Assembly: GCA_034401795.1 (NCBI GenBank)
Contig: CM067365.1
Coordinates: 13,746,166-13,810,165, forward strand
Length of the DNA: 64,000 bases
Origin: Chaetoderma sp. LZ-2023a
Lineage: Eukaryota > Mollusca > Caudofoveata > Chaetodermatida > Chaetodermatidae
Reading direction: 5' to 3'
Position numbers and translations under genes: made by a program. The stretch's first letter is position 1. Every line of letters begins with the position of its first letter. The notes under the pieces were generated by a model that ran no database searches, was not told where the DNA came from, and saw only the letters and a list, made by a program, of their open reading frames with translations. Below are positions 13,601 to 25,060 of the stretch, in pieces.

Positions 13601-15350
13601 ATATAGATTGAGTACAGGTTACAAGGGATACCGCTCACATGGTTATACAGTTGGCAATTGAAAAGGGATTCAGAGCCAATAGGAAACAACGTATTAATAA
13701 TGCTATCTGCTTTCTGTAAACAATCATTCTCCAATTCTATGTTGATTGATATCTAGTTAAAGAATAGTATCGTTGTTACGACCTCACGATGCTCAACCAA
13801 CAACACTGAATGTCAACTTACGCCGCGCACTTTCTTATCCTAAATTTCTGTGAGGTATCTAAGTGGAAATCGCTTCATTTCAACAGGGTGCGAGGCTTTA
13901 TTCATGCAGTTGTTTCCTCCTACATATCTGTATATATGTCCATAATACAGCACTGTCTATCGACCCCTTATACATAAAACACATTCTATGAAGCATCTGT
14001 GGTTCTTCAGACAACATCGTTTATGATATAACACCACATCTCCAGACAGTTCTTGCCATATTAATGTGGTGACTTCTTGCTTCGCAAATGACGCCGCTTC
14101 ATTAATAGCTTTGTGCGCGTGGCTTCAAATCTAGCATACTCTTCACCGCCACGAACACTTCAAGAAAGGAATTCGCAGCATACGCTGTGGGAAAAGCAAT
14201 AAAACCACTTATTTGGCGCATACATAAAACTTTATTTCATGCTATTTGAATGAGAAATGTGCGTCTTTGACATGGTTTGACATGAATTAATTGTAGAATT
14301 TTCTCCAAAATCTTTCCGCCATATCAACGAATTTTAAGTATCTGACACACGTCAGGCTTAATGGTTTACGGTTACCTGCTTCTGGAATCTATATGCAGCG
14401 ATACGGCAGTATCGTCCTGAATTGAGACTTGCTCGCGCGCTTATCTATGACTCCATCATCCATTCATCAGCCATCAAGCTGATGCTTCCTATCACGCAAT
14501 GTTGATGAGAAACGTTCTGCCAAATAAACATATTGCTATCAAACCCCACATCATTTCTATTAATAGTTGTTCTTAAGAAGTCACATCCAGTATTGCTATT
14601 ATTTCCATAGGAATGGCTATACGATTTGTTATCAATCGCTAGCAGGCATTCAATCACGTTTTTAACATATGAGCTGTATTGCCGCTGTTAATGCTCTGCC
14701 CCTAGTTGCTACATCAAGCGCTTGTTTTTCCTCTTTTGCATGTCGTTTTACTTTGTTACACACTTCCACCTAGACACTGTGTAGTATCTCAGTTGGACGA
14801 AATAGCAATGCTCTAAAATGAGACATTGCATGAAAATGGGTCCAGAAAATGCCTCAATATTTTTACTGTTTGTATACATATTGACAACTGTTAATATTAC
14901 TGCAGCGCCATGTCTCAGCGGAGCACCCTCGCCTGTCAATAGAAAAGAGGCGCCGGCCATTCTAGCAACCAGTGTGACACGTTTCCTTTGTGTACAACAG
15001 CCGCCGCTATTCTATGCTATTTAAATGACCGGAATAGGTTGGCGGTGATCTGCTACTCCCGCTGGCAAATTAGGTGTAATATAATCTCTGGGATCTTCTG
15101 ATTTTCCCGCGTATTTATCGTATTTAACTATGTGATATAATGGCTTATTATGCTTACATAAGCCACCATAGATATGGATGGCTTTACCATCTTAAGGAGA
15201 GGAATGGTTTAGATGATATCAGTGACTCCCTTATCTAATCATAATCCGCAAAACATGAATATAATGCATAGCACGCCCAATGAGAAATTATTTTGTCAAA
15301 TAAACATAAATATTTATTACACCGCAATCACATTATTGTAATCATTATTA
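13601..15350. other. Segment A backbone, no gene recognised
   Basis: Counterpart of about 45,000-47,590, although B has extra sequence near 45.1-46.2 kb. Includes a module (about 14,650-14,780: GCCGCTGTTAATG then TTTGTTACACAC) that recurs near 18,900, 24,450, 46,940 and 47,610. Short open frames at 14,445-15,024 are not conserved as protein in B. Confidence 0.55.
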
Positions 15351-15354
15351 TTAA

Positions 15355-18300
15355 AGCTTCTATGCCACAGTATTTATTATTGCAATTCAGTCTCTAGGCT
15401 ATATACATCATCGCATTGTGTCAGGATAAGTTCATATTTGCACACTGCCGCCAATAAAACGATGTAATTTCACAGTTACCGCGATCGTCAAATAGCGCAT
15501 ATTTACGGAAATTACTGATATTATCCATCTAGTTTATATTGTATTCAGTGGGCTTCTCATAAATATTCATGCAGGGAAATCCCTCTTATCACGTGACACT
15601 TTTTTTGTTTCGCTTTCGGTTTCAACTGGTGTCAATTAGCTATTGTTATTAGATGGATGCAGCATCAGTAAATACTATTAACGACTAAATTAAATGATAG
15701 GCTAGACTAAAATATGCGAATTAGCTGTAAACTGGGCAACAATACGGGTAACGCGCACCGCGCATTAGCGAAGGTGGCTTGCGTTATCAGTTTTCGCAAC
15801 GCGTTCACAATAGTTTGCAAAGTATTGCAGTTATTACGAAAACGGGCAGCGCAACCCGCGTTCATTCACAAGTGTGTCTTACTGGTATTGCCGTATTTTC
15901 GTTATGGGACTTTCATTATGAAAAAACAATCATATCCTCATTTTTCGTGAACTCATCTTGGACTACCTTTAAATTACAAATAGGAGCGGTAAGTATATGG
16001 GAGGGGAAAGAGATGGGTGACGTTTTGAAAATTGTCAACCGACCGCATGAGTGACAGATCGGATGACGGACTGATTGCATGAGTGACAGATCGGATGACC
16101 AATCGCCTGCATGAGTGACAGATCGGATGGCCGACTGACTGCATGATTGACGGATCGGATGTCAGACTGCATAAGTGATGGACTGACTGGATATATGGGT
16201 GACAGATCGGATGACTGCATGAGTGGGAGATAGGCTGACAGACCGAATGACTGAATACATGAGTGACAGATCAGATGACCAACTGTATGAGTGACGGACT
16301 GACGGACTGCATGAGTGACAGCTCAGATAGCTCTATGAGTGACAGACTGACGGACAGACCGACCGGCTAACTAACTGAGCAACCGACAGACTGTATGCGT
16401 GACAGATCGAGTGACCGACTGGCTGCATGGGTGACAGGTCAGATGACCGCCTACTTGAGTGATGGACTGACATACTGCATGAGTGACAGATTTGATGAGT
16501 GCATCAGATGGACAGGCTGACAGCATGACTGCATGAGTGACAGATCATATGACTGCATGACTGATTGACTGCATGAGTGACATATCGGATGACTGCATGC
16601 GTGATGGACTGACTGACAGGCTGAGAGAGCAAACCACCCACCCACCGACTGATCAACCGACTGCTCGACCGATTAAGTGACAAACTGACCAACTGCCCGT
16701 CCGACCAACTGCATGGGTGACCGACTGCATGAGTGACAGATCGGGTGACTGCATGAGTGACAGATTGGATGGACTGTATGAGCGACCTATCGGATGGCTG
16801 CATGTGTGACAGTCTGATGGACATGAATGATAGATCGGATGACTGCATGAGTGACAGACTTACGGAAAGCATGAGTGACCTATCGGATGATTGCAGGAGT
16901 GGCAGAGGGGATGACTGCATGAGTGACAGACTGATAGACTGAATGAGTCACAGGTAGGATGACTGGATTAGTGACATATTGTTTGACTGCATGATTGATA
17001 GAGCAGATGGCTGCATGAGTGACAGACTGACGGACCAAACCACTCAGCCACAGAATGGCCAACCCCCTGACTGACCGACCGAGTGACCAACCAACCGACT
17101 GCATGAGAGACATATCGGATGAATGCGCGAGCCACAGGTTGGATGACTGTGTGAGTGACAGATCAGATGACTGCATGAGTGACAGATTAGATGCCTGCGT
17201 GAGTGACTGATTGGATGACTCCATGAGCTACAAATCGCATGACTGCATGCATGACTGCTCAGATGACTGCAAGAGTGACAGATCGGATGACAGCGTGAGT
17301 GACAGATCGGATGACTACGTGAGTGACAGATCGGATGAGTGTATGAGTGACAGGTCAGATGACCGCATGAGTGACAAATCAGATGCTTGCATAAGTGACA
17401 AACTAACGGATTGCATGAGTGACAGATCGGATGACTGCATGAGGAATAGAGACTGACAGTCTAGACAGAAAACCACCCACCCACGGACTGACCAACCCAC
17501 TGAGCAACCTACTGACCGAATGAGTAACAGATCGGGTGACTGCATGACTGATGGACTACATGAGTGACAGATCGGATAACTGCATGAGCGCTGGACTGAC
17601 TGAGAGGCTGACAGACCAAACCACCCACCCATCGACTGGTCAAGTCACTGCTTGACAGACTAAACGACAAACCGACCGACTACCCGCCCAACCAACTGCA
17701 TGGGTGACAGATCGGGTGACTGCATGAGTGATATATCAAATGAACTGCATGTGGGACAGATTGGATAACTGCATGATTGACACATAGGATGGCTGCATGT
17801 GTGACAGTCTGATGGACTGCATGAATGATATATCAGATGACTGCGTGAGTGACAGATCGGATGGCTGCATGAGTGACCGATCATAAGTCTGCATGAGTAA
17901 CATAGCTGATGACTGCATAAGTGACATATCGGATGTCTGCATGAGTGACAGATCATATGACTGCATGAGTGACAGGTCAGGTGACTGCATGAGTGACAGA
18001 CTAACGGGCTGCATGAGTGACAGATCGGATGACTGTCTGACGAATAGAGACTGACAATCGAGACTGCATGGGTGACAGATCGGATGGTTGCATGACTAAC
18101 AGACTATCAAGCTGCATGGGTGACGGACGGGCAGACAGGTTGACAGATCGAACCACCCACCCAGCGATTGACCAACCCACTGACCGACCAACCAACTGCC
18201 TGGGTGGATGACTGACTTAGCACCGAATGAAGCTTTAAGACTCGTGTATGCGTATCATATACGCAAAACGTGAATAGGCGACCTTTATCCTACATTTTAT

Positions 18301-18886
18301 AATGCCCACTGCATAGAATAGGGCTATGGAACTGGCGCAGGTGTGTACAATATCACGTAAAATCGCTGAAATCACCTGGACTTTAAAATAAGTCGCCAGC
18401 GTATTACAACTGTATCATTATAACAACAGTCATACGTGGGGAATTGGCACTGGAGTGAACGCCCCTCGATGGGATTGTTTTCCGCTTCAATCGCGTAAAT
18501 ATTGTTGAATGTTCCTATTCTAGCGCACACATATCTTCATATCATTCAATATCAAGCTGTCACCAAGAACTGAATGCACGAGACACTCTAAAACACTCGA
18601 GTAGGAGAAGAAAATTTGTTTATGCGCTGTGACATACTTTGCGACTGGGGAAGCCCTTCTTCTTATTGAATGGCCGTTCCACCATTTCACGAGGCTCAAC
18701 CTACAGATTTTAAATAAATCCCATCCACCTTGCATAGTTTTTATGCACAATTCAATGTCAATGATAGGGCGCTCAACATGGAAAATCATTTGATATTCTA
18801 TTAGATTGCATAAAAATACGCTAAATACGCCTGGTATATTTTAAGTTTGCTATTATTTTTCATTTAAGACCACTTGGTAGCTTTAA
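15355..18886. mobile_element. 3.5-kb insertion flanked by TTAA, carrying a satellite array
   Basis: Segment A matches B up to 15,350 and again from 18,887 (AAGAACAAG), while B is continuous at about 47,600. The insert is flanked by TTAA at 15,351-15,354 and 18,883-18,886. The inner ends begin AGCTTCTATG and, reversed, AGCTACCAAG, which is only a weak terminal inverted repeat. TTAA duplications are a hallmark of piggyBac-type transposition, so a non-autonomous element of that kind is possible. No transposase frame is visible. The middle 2.2 kb is the 24-bp satellite. Confidence 0.5.
16040..18215. repeat. 24-bp satellite array (TGACAGATCGGATGACTGCA units)
   Basis: About 2.2 kb of a degenerate 24-bp unit whose common form is GACTGCATGAGTGACAGATC plus GGAT. 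C-rich variants (ACCACCCACCCAC, GACCGACC) recur near 16,633, 17,040, 17,470, 17,620 and 18,155, hinting at a higher-order period of several hundred bases. Because the period is a multiple of three, several frames stay open on both strands (for example SDRSDDCM and MQSSDLSL repeats). These are not genes. Confidence 0.9.
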
Positions 18887-19690
18887 GAACAAGTCAAGAT
18901 ACATTCAATCATGTTTTGAATATCTGAGCTACAATGACGCTGTTAATGGAATACTTGAGTTTCTTACATTGTCTTGGTTTTATTCGTTCGCTACTTTCTT
19001 ATAACACATCCAGAAACTGTGTAGAATCCTACATAAATCAAATCAAACAAATCGTGTGTGAAAAATGGCCAGAAAAAACTGCTACTATAGCTGCAAAGAT
19101 GTGTGCATGATATACTAACTCAAGGATACAAACATACACCTAGAAGTGAAATCAAATTACGAACAGAGTAGGAAAACACATTCACTTTATTTATCTGAAT
19201 ATATTGAATAAAGCACAACACGATGCTCGAGTTATATCTTGATTTGCAGAGTGATAGATATCTCATTATAATCATGCTGGCCTTGCTGTCATGTGTTTGT
19301 CTACTCAATGAAACAGTCCTTACTTCCATAAGTTTGGCTGAATAATGCCCTTTGAAGAGTCGACTAATGCAATTTCCTATGGACATCAATAAGACATCGA
19401 TGAGCTACATAGACCTATTTGGCAGTATTCCATGTTTTGAATGCGTGAGTACATACTATATTCTTCAATGCAGTTTATTGTCAATAGCCTTCATATTAAC
19501 CAAACCTTTGTCAGCACCCAGAGTAACGAGAGCTAACACGTCATAACATGTTTTATCACACATTAATATAAATTCTTTAATTTCACCTGAGTTACCAAGT
19601 GTGCTTGAGAAGGTGTAGAAAATATTGAGGTCACTGCTAACCCAAACATGTTTATATAAACTATCGAGTGGAGAACTTGTTTTGCCATGG
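18887..19690. other. End of segment A, then DNA with no gene recognised
   Basis: The match to 47,610-47,800 ends near 19,090. Beyond that I see no repeat family member and no convincing gene. Minus-strand frame 19,120-19,389 has no recognisable domain. Confidence 0.5.
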
Positions 19691-20215
19691 AATATATCCC
19701 CTCACCATGAATTTACATGGCCGGTAATAACATTTCGTGAATGTAACCATGGTCAAACACGCTCATCATGGCCAGACAATGGGGGCTCTGTTCAGTAATG
19801 GTATACGATATTTTGGCATGATGGCCGCCATTGTTGCGCTGGTCAGACGACGGTAAACCATGGTACGACATTCGTAGAGCACGTTTTTAATGAGTGACAC
19901 AATGTAGACCTAATTAGACCATGTCTAACCATGGTCAGAGTGACCATACCGTGTCTTATTATGGCAAAGGTCAGTGCAGAGTCAACCTGGCCAGATCATG
20001 TCATGCTGTTGGAAAAAGATGCAGAGCTGGTAAAAGCATACTTGACAATAAACATACTGATCGAAACATGTTTTCTTGTGGTTGCGACGATTCTATCACG
20101 AAACGGCGAACATGGTGTCATTGTTAACGTTGGTGACCACGGTATATATTGGCCATGGTCAAGTATTTCTGAAAGTATTCCTGCATCATGGTAAAACATG
20201 TTCGTGACGTATGCA
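19690..20215. repeat. Block dense in CCATGG/CATGG motifs
   Basis: About a dozen ATGG or ACCATGGT-type motifs, several palindromic, occur in 520 bp (for example 19,747, 19,857, 19,930, 20,150). The spacing is irregular, so this is a degenerate simple repeat or the body of the element whose tail is shared with 21,060-21,260. Two overlapping frames (19,921-20,194) are unsupported. Confidence 0.45.
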
Positions 20216-20314
20216 CACCTTTCTTGACCATGATTTTACCAGGTTTGACATACTGTAATAAGGGATGGGCCTCTTCATTTGAAAACATGTGCCTTTATAC
20301 AATTAATAAAATGG

Positions 20315-20565
20315 GCTTAATTATGCCATGATACAAATTATGTAATCAGCATTAATTATGTCATTTGAGTAAAAAATGTCACCAGCAACATCACCAATTC
20401 AAATTAGTCTCTTATTAAATATTAAAGATCTTACCTGTATTGCTACCTTAAAATTTAGATTCTGGGAATTCTGGGTTCAAAGTTTTAAATTGATTCTAAC
20501 ATGAGTAAAATTTGGGCGGAGTTTATATGAAATGGGTGGCGCATACGTAGGAATGGATTCATCTA
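20315..20565 (-). repeat. Hairpin-A-related insertion inside the array-bearing element
   Basis: The second copy of the host element reads straight from ACAATTAATACAATT into GGCATTCCAAGG, whereas this copy has about 250 bp extra. The extra DNA contains CAAATTAGTC, CTTACCTGTATT, GATTCTGGGAATTC and GGCGGAG, which are hallmarks of the reversed hairpin-A arm. Confidence 0.55.
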
Positions 20566-20830
20566 TTCCAAGGTAATTACCCTCTCGTCCAGATCAGTAT
20601 TCTTATTCCAGATTTATTAGAATCTCGCTCAAGATCATTAATATGATCTTAAAGTGATTAGCAGTTCGCCCCAGATTAGTATTCTTATTCCAAAGTAAGT
20701 GTCAGCTCGCCCAAGATGAGTATTCTTATTCTAAAGTGAGTAGCATCTTTCCCAAGATCTGTATTCTTATTACACAGAGAGTATCATGTCTCCCAAGATC
20801 AGTATTCTTATTCTAATCCGTCGATGTTCA
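20566..20830 (+). repeat. Short 41-bp tandem array
   Basis: About six units of AGTGAGTAGCATCTCNCCCA followed by AGATCAGTATTCTTATTCCA. The first unit (ATTCCAAGGTAATTACCCTC) is the same variant that starts the long array at 21,253. Confidence 0.85.
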
Positions 20831-21252
20831 CTCAGTAGCCTTAAATTTCAAATTACACCACACACCCTTTACCTTTTGTGAAATCGCGATTATATATTAC
20901 TTTAGGTCTAGGACAGAATTTAAAAGAAATGTGGTGCTAATGTTATCTGCTGTTATCATATGTTATGTCGTGTTGAGATTTCAGATCCCGCCACACTAAT
21001 TTCGAAAGAACTATGTCAGCACGTAGCTTCATATCTGCACGCATATTGTCTCAAAGATGCTTGAGGATATGACTATATTGGCCATGCGACAACCATTTCT
21101 GAAAGTATTCCGGCACGATGGTAAAACATGTTCCTGACGTATGTACACTTTTCTGACCTTGATCGTCCATGCTTTTACCACGTTTGACATAATATAATAA
21201 GGAACGGCCCTCTTCATTTGAACACGTGTGCCTCTATACAATTAATACAATT

Positions 21253-21325
21253 GGCATTCCAAGGTAATTACCCTCTCGCCCAGATCAGTATGCTTACTCC
21301 AGTGTTATTAGGATCTCGCTCAAGA

Positions 21326-21423
<98 letters not shown>

Positions 21424-23620
21424 TTTTTTTTTTTTAAGCGATTAGCATTTCGCCCAAGATCAGTATTCTTATTCTAAAGTGAGTATCATCTCGCTCAAGA
21501 CAGTATTCTTATTCCAAAGTGAATACCATCTCTCCCAAGATTAGCATTCTTATTCCAACGCGAATAGCCTCTCTCCCAAGATCAGTATTCTTACACCAAA
21601 GTGAATGGCATCCAGCCCAAGATCAGTATTCTTATTCCAAAGAGATGCGCATCTCGCTCAAGATCAGTATTCTTAATACAAAGTGAGTATCATCTCCCCC
21701 ACAATTATCATTCTTGTTCCAACACGAATAGCCTCCCGCCCAAGATCAGTATTCTTATTCCAAAGTGAGTAGCATTTCTTCAAAGATCATTATCCTTATT
21801 CCAATGTGAGTAGCATCTCTCCCAAGATAAGTATTCTTATACCAAAGTGAGTAGCATTTCTTCAAAGATCAGTATCCTTATTCCAATATGAGTAGCATCT
21901 CGCCCAAGATCAGTATTCTTATTACAAAGTAAGTAGCATCCAGCCCAAGATCAGTATTCTTATACCAAAGTGAGTAGCATCTCGCTCACGATCAGCATTA
22001 TTATTCCAAAGTGAGTAGCATCTAGCTTAAGATCAGTATTCTTATTCCAAAGTGAGTATCATTTCTTCAAAGATCAGTATCCTTATTCCAATGTGAGTAG
22101 CATCTCTCCCAAGATAAGTATCCTTATTCCAACGCGAGTAGCATCTCGCCCAAGATCAGTATTATTATACCAAAGTGAGTAACATCTGTCCGAAGATCAG
22201 TATTCTTATTACAAAGTGAGTAGCATCTGTCCCAAGATCAGTATTCTTATAGCAAAGTGAGTAGCATCTCACTCAAAATCAGCATTCTTTTCCTGAATAG
22301 ATTAGAACCTCTCTCAAGATCATTATTCTTATTCCAAAGTGAGTAGTATCTCGGCCAAGATCAGTATTTGTATTCCAATGTGAGTAGCATCTGGCTCAAG
22401 ATCATCATTCTTATTACACATTAGTATCATCTCTCTCAAGATCAGTATTCTTATTACACATTAGTATCATCTCTCTCAAGATAAGTATTCTTATTCCAAA
22501 GTGAGTAGCATCTCTCCCAAGATAAGTATTCTTATACCAAAGTGAGTAGCATTTCTTCAAAGATCAGTATCCTTATTCCAATGTGAGTAGCATCTCTCCC
22601 AAGATACGTATTGTTATACCAAAGTGAGTAGCATCCAGCCCAAGATCAGTATTCTTATACTAAAGTGAGTAACATCTCGCTTAAGATCAGTATTCTTATT
22701 CCAAAGTGAGTATCATTTCTTCAAAGATCAGTATCCTTATTCCAATGTGAGTAGCATCTCTCCCAAGATAAGTATCCTTATTAGAACGCGAGTAGCATCT
22801 CGCCCAAGATCAGTATTATTATACCAAAGTGAGTAACATCTGTCCCAAGATCAGTATTCGTATTACAAAGTGAGTAGCATCTGTCCCAAGATCAGTATTC
22901 TTATAGCAAAGTGAGTAGCATCTCACTAAAAATCACCATTCTTTTCCTGAATAGATTAGAACCTCTCTCAAGATCAGTATTCTTATTCCAAAGTGAGTAG
23001 CATCTCGGCCAAGATCAGTATTGGTATTCCAATGTGAGTAGCATCTCTCTCAAGATCAGTATTCTTATTCCAAAGTGAGTAGCATCTCGGCCAAGATCAG
23101 TATTTGTATTCCAATGTGAGTAGCATCTCTCTCAAGATCAGTATTCTTATTCCAAAGTGAGTAGCATCTCCACCCCCCACCCCCAAGATTAGCATTCTTG
23201 CTCTAACGCGAATAGCCTCTATCCAAGATCAGTATTCTTATTCCAAAGCGAGTAGCATCTCTCCCAAGATCAGTGTGCTTATTCCAATGTGAGTAGCATC
23301 TCTCCCAAGATAAGTATTTGTATTCCAAAGAGAGTAGCCTCTCGCTCGCGAGCAAATTCTTATTCCACAGTGAGTAGCATCTCTCCCAAGATCAGTATTC
23401 TTGTTCCAAAGTGAGTAGCATCTCTCCCAAGATCAGTATTCTTATTCCACAGTGAGTAGCATCCCTCCCAAAATTAGTATTCTTACTCCAACGCGAATAG
23501 CATCTCTCCCAAGATCAGCATTCTTATTTCAAATCGAGTAGTGTCTCTCCCAAGCTCCCTATTCTTATTCCAAAGTGATTAGCATTTCGCCGCCCAAGAT
23601 CAGTATTCTTATTCTAATCT
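21253..23620 (+). repeat. Long 41-bp tandem array, about 55 units
   Basis: Diverged 41-bp units as in the short array. Blocks of several units are themselves duplicated: the order at about 21,860-22,330 recurs at 22,540-22,990, giving a higher-order repeat of roughly 680 bp. Variants with TTTCTTCAAAGATCAGTATC or TCTGTCCCAAGATCAG mark corresponding positions. Confidence 0.9.
21329..21435. repeat. (ATT)n microsatellite with T run
   Basis: About 90 bp of ATT units, then a run of T. It seems to have grown inside an array unit at AAGATCATTATT; the corresponding unit in the short array reads ATCATTAATATGATC. Confidence 0.95.
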
Positions 23621-23650
23621 GTCGATGTTCACTCAGTAGCCTTGAATTTA

Positions 23651-23939
23651 AACACTCATATGTATATTTCAATAGCTGAATGTGCGGAATATATGTAGGG
23701 AGAATGCATTTAACTCACGTCTTTGGAGTACAGATACGGGCGTTATTTCATGCTATTTTAATCAACAGTTAGCAGAGTCTGCCATGAAGCCGGTACTGTC
23801 TAGGCCATATATTTATAAAATATTCTCTAGACCAGTTCTGGTATTGCACTCATTGTGTCGTATCTGGCCTGCCAAGCTTAATGACTTAAAATCCGTTGTT
23901 TCCGCAATTTGTCATATATAGTGACAGTTGCAACATATT
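23651..23939. other. No gene recognised
   Basis: A 79-codon plus-strand frame (23,682-23,921) has no recognisable domain. Confidence 0.4.
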
Positions 23940-24325
23940 AAGAAGCGATGGCCGGTGTGAGCATTTGCGTATTGAAGTTGACGCCGTCTGTGCGTCTGTC
24001 TGTCAGTATGTATATGTATGCCAGTTTCTTTGTCTGTCTGTTTATCCGAGGCATATTTCCAGAATAATATGATGTAGAATCACGAAATATTGCACATACA
24101 TTCATATTATGAGTGGCTGGAAAACAGTCTAGTTTGATGTCAAACGTTCAAATGTCGCTGTTCCAAGGTCACGTGGTGCATACCGGAATACATATTTTCG
24201 CCAATACCTCTGTGATGCAAGAAGGTAGAATCAACAATTCCGAAACATACATTCATATTATGGTTGGCTAAAACCAAAATCTAGGTTCAGTTCAAAGGTT
24301 CAAATGTCGAGCCAACTAGGTCTTT
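23940..24325 (+). repeat. Element with internal direct repeat of about 150 bp
   Basis: GCGTCTGTCTGTCAGTATG leads into two related units. ACATACATTCATATTATG near 24,100 recurs near 24,245, each followed by GGCTGGAAAA or GGCTAAAACC and ending GTTCAAATGTCG. It is non-coding and probably a degenerate non-autonomous transposon; the class is not determined. Confidence 0.6.
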
Positions 24326-24439
24326 TACTGCATTTACAACACCGAATGCAAAGGCACGAGCCATCATCTCCCATGTGTGTTATTAAGTAGACACATCAAT
24401 TGTTGGTACCGCTTCCAAAATACATGGCTAATTTGTTTT

Positions 24440-24680
24440 CATTCAATGCATTCGATCACGCTTTTGATATCTAAGTTTTGTTGCTAAATCGCATGTTTGT
24501 TTTCCCATTTATATTTCTTTTGGCTTTGTTATACACCGATCCAGAGGTTTCTAGACTCTCTCTTGGCCTCCATACACGAACCGAGTTATAATTATTATGT
24601 GTGGAATATTGTTTTCAAACCGTGCGATACTGTGACCGTCCGTATAAATATTGACAACAGATACAATTAACCTTTCCAAT
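24440..24680 (+). repeat. Partial copy of a segment A/B module
   Basis: ATTCGATCACGCTTTTGATAT and GGCTTTGTTATACAC match the modules at 14,650, 18,900, 46,940 and 47,610 with moderate divergence. This shows that parts of the A/B segments are dispersed repeats. Confidence 0.5.
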
Positions 24681-25060
24681 TTATCTATCAATCAGCTGAC
24701 GTCATATGATGTCATAATTAACTAAGTGGCGCGTAGGAAGACGTCATAATTAATTAAAATGACTCGATAGTCTGTCTTTAATGCTTACTCATCAGACACG
24801 TTGTAGGAAGTGTATGTATTTACTATTTAATACACCCTCTTTTGAATATGTTGAAACTAATTTGACTGGGTGCTGTTGCTGCCAGAGGCAGCTGAACAGC
24901 AGCGCCCAGTCAAATTAGTTTCAAAATATTTAACAACCTACCTGTATAAGTGTTCCGGAAATTGATAGTCATGGAGTTCATGGCCCGATCGATCGCAACA
25001 AGGGCGAGGTATGGCTGGAGCTTAGCTAGAGATGGGCCGGGTGTAGCTAAACCTAGAACG
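24680..25060 (-). repeat. Hairpin-A element, full reversed copy
   Basis: The TGACGTCATATGATG arm is at 24,695, the palindrome at 24,840-24,935 and GATCGATCG near 24,988. AGCTTAGCTAGAGATGGGCC near 25,018 is the reverse of the CCCGCCC arm. Confidence 0.8.

Larger units (their letters stand above)
4945..19090 (+). repeat. Segment A of a large internal paralogous repeat
   Basis: This segment is collinear, in the same orientation, with 35,795-47,810. Anchors by eye: 4940-5000 with 35,930-35,995; 5300-5420 with 36,200-36,238 plus 40,824-40,905; 5560-5740 with 41,085-41,260; 6170-6530 with 42,190-42,600; 8700-8965 with 43,610-43,960; 12,690-12,800 with 43,985-44,120; 14,000-15,350 with about 46,370-47,600; 18,890-19,080 with 47,610-47,800. 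Similarity runs from over 90 percent in the best stretches to clearly lower elsewhere. No conserved gene is visible, so it is either an old segmental duplication or two copies of a large non-coding element. Differences between A and B are mostly clean insertions. Confidence 0.8.
20145..20860 (+). mobile_element. Array-bearing element, first copy
   Basis: Left flank (ATTTCTGAAAGTATTCC through ACAATTAATA), a short 41-bp array at about 20,566-20,830, and right flank CGTCGATGTTCACTCAGTAG. The same order of parts recurs at 21,071-23,650 with a far longer array. A hairpin-A element interrupts the left flank at about 20,315-20,565. The class is unknown. Confidence 0.6.
21071..23650 (+). mobile_element. 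Array-bearing element, second copy with expanded array
   Basis: The left flank at 21,071-21,252 matches 20,145-20,314, and the right flank TCTGTCGATGTTCACTCAGT at about 23,617 matches 20,820. Between them lies a long tandem array. Shared flanks and shared first and last units argue that the array is a part of the element, not a satellite that the element jumped into. Confidence 0.6.

Noticed and set aside
16035-18195. Set of 60-138 codon frames with SDRSDDCM or MQSSDLSL repeats
   Set aside because: The 24-bp satellite keeps several frames open at once. No start context, splice structure or non-repeat domain.
20566-23620. CRISPR-like array
   Set aside because: Repeats are contiguous 41-bp diverged units with no unique spacers, in an animal-type genome.
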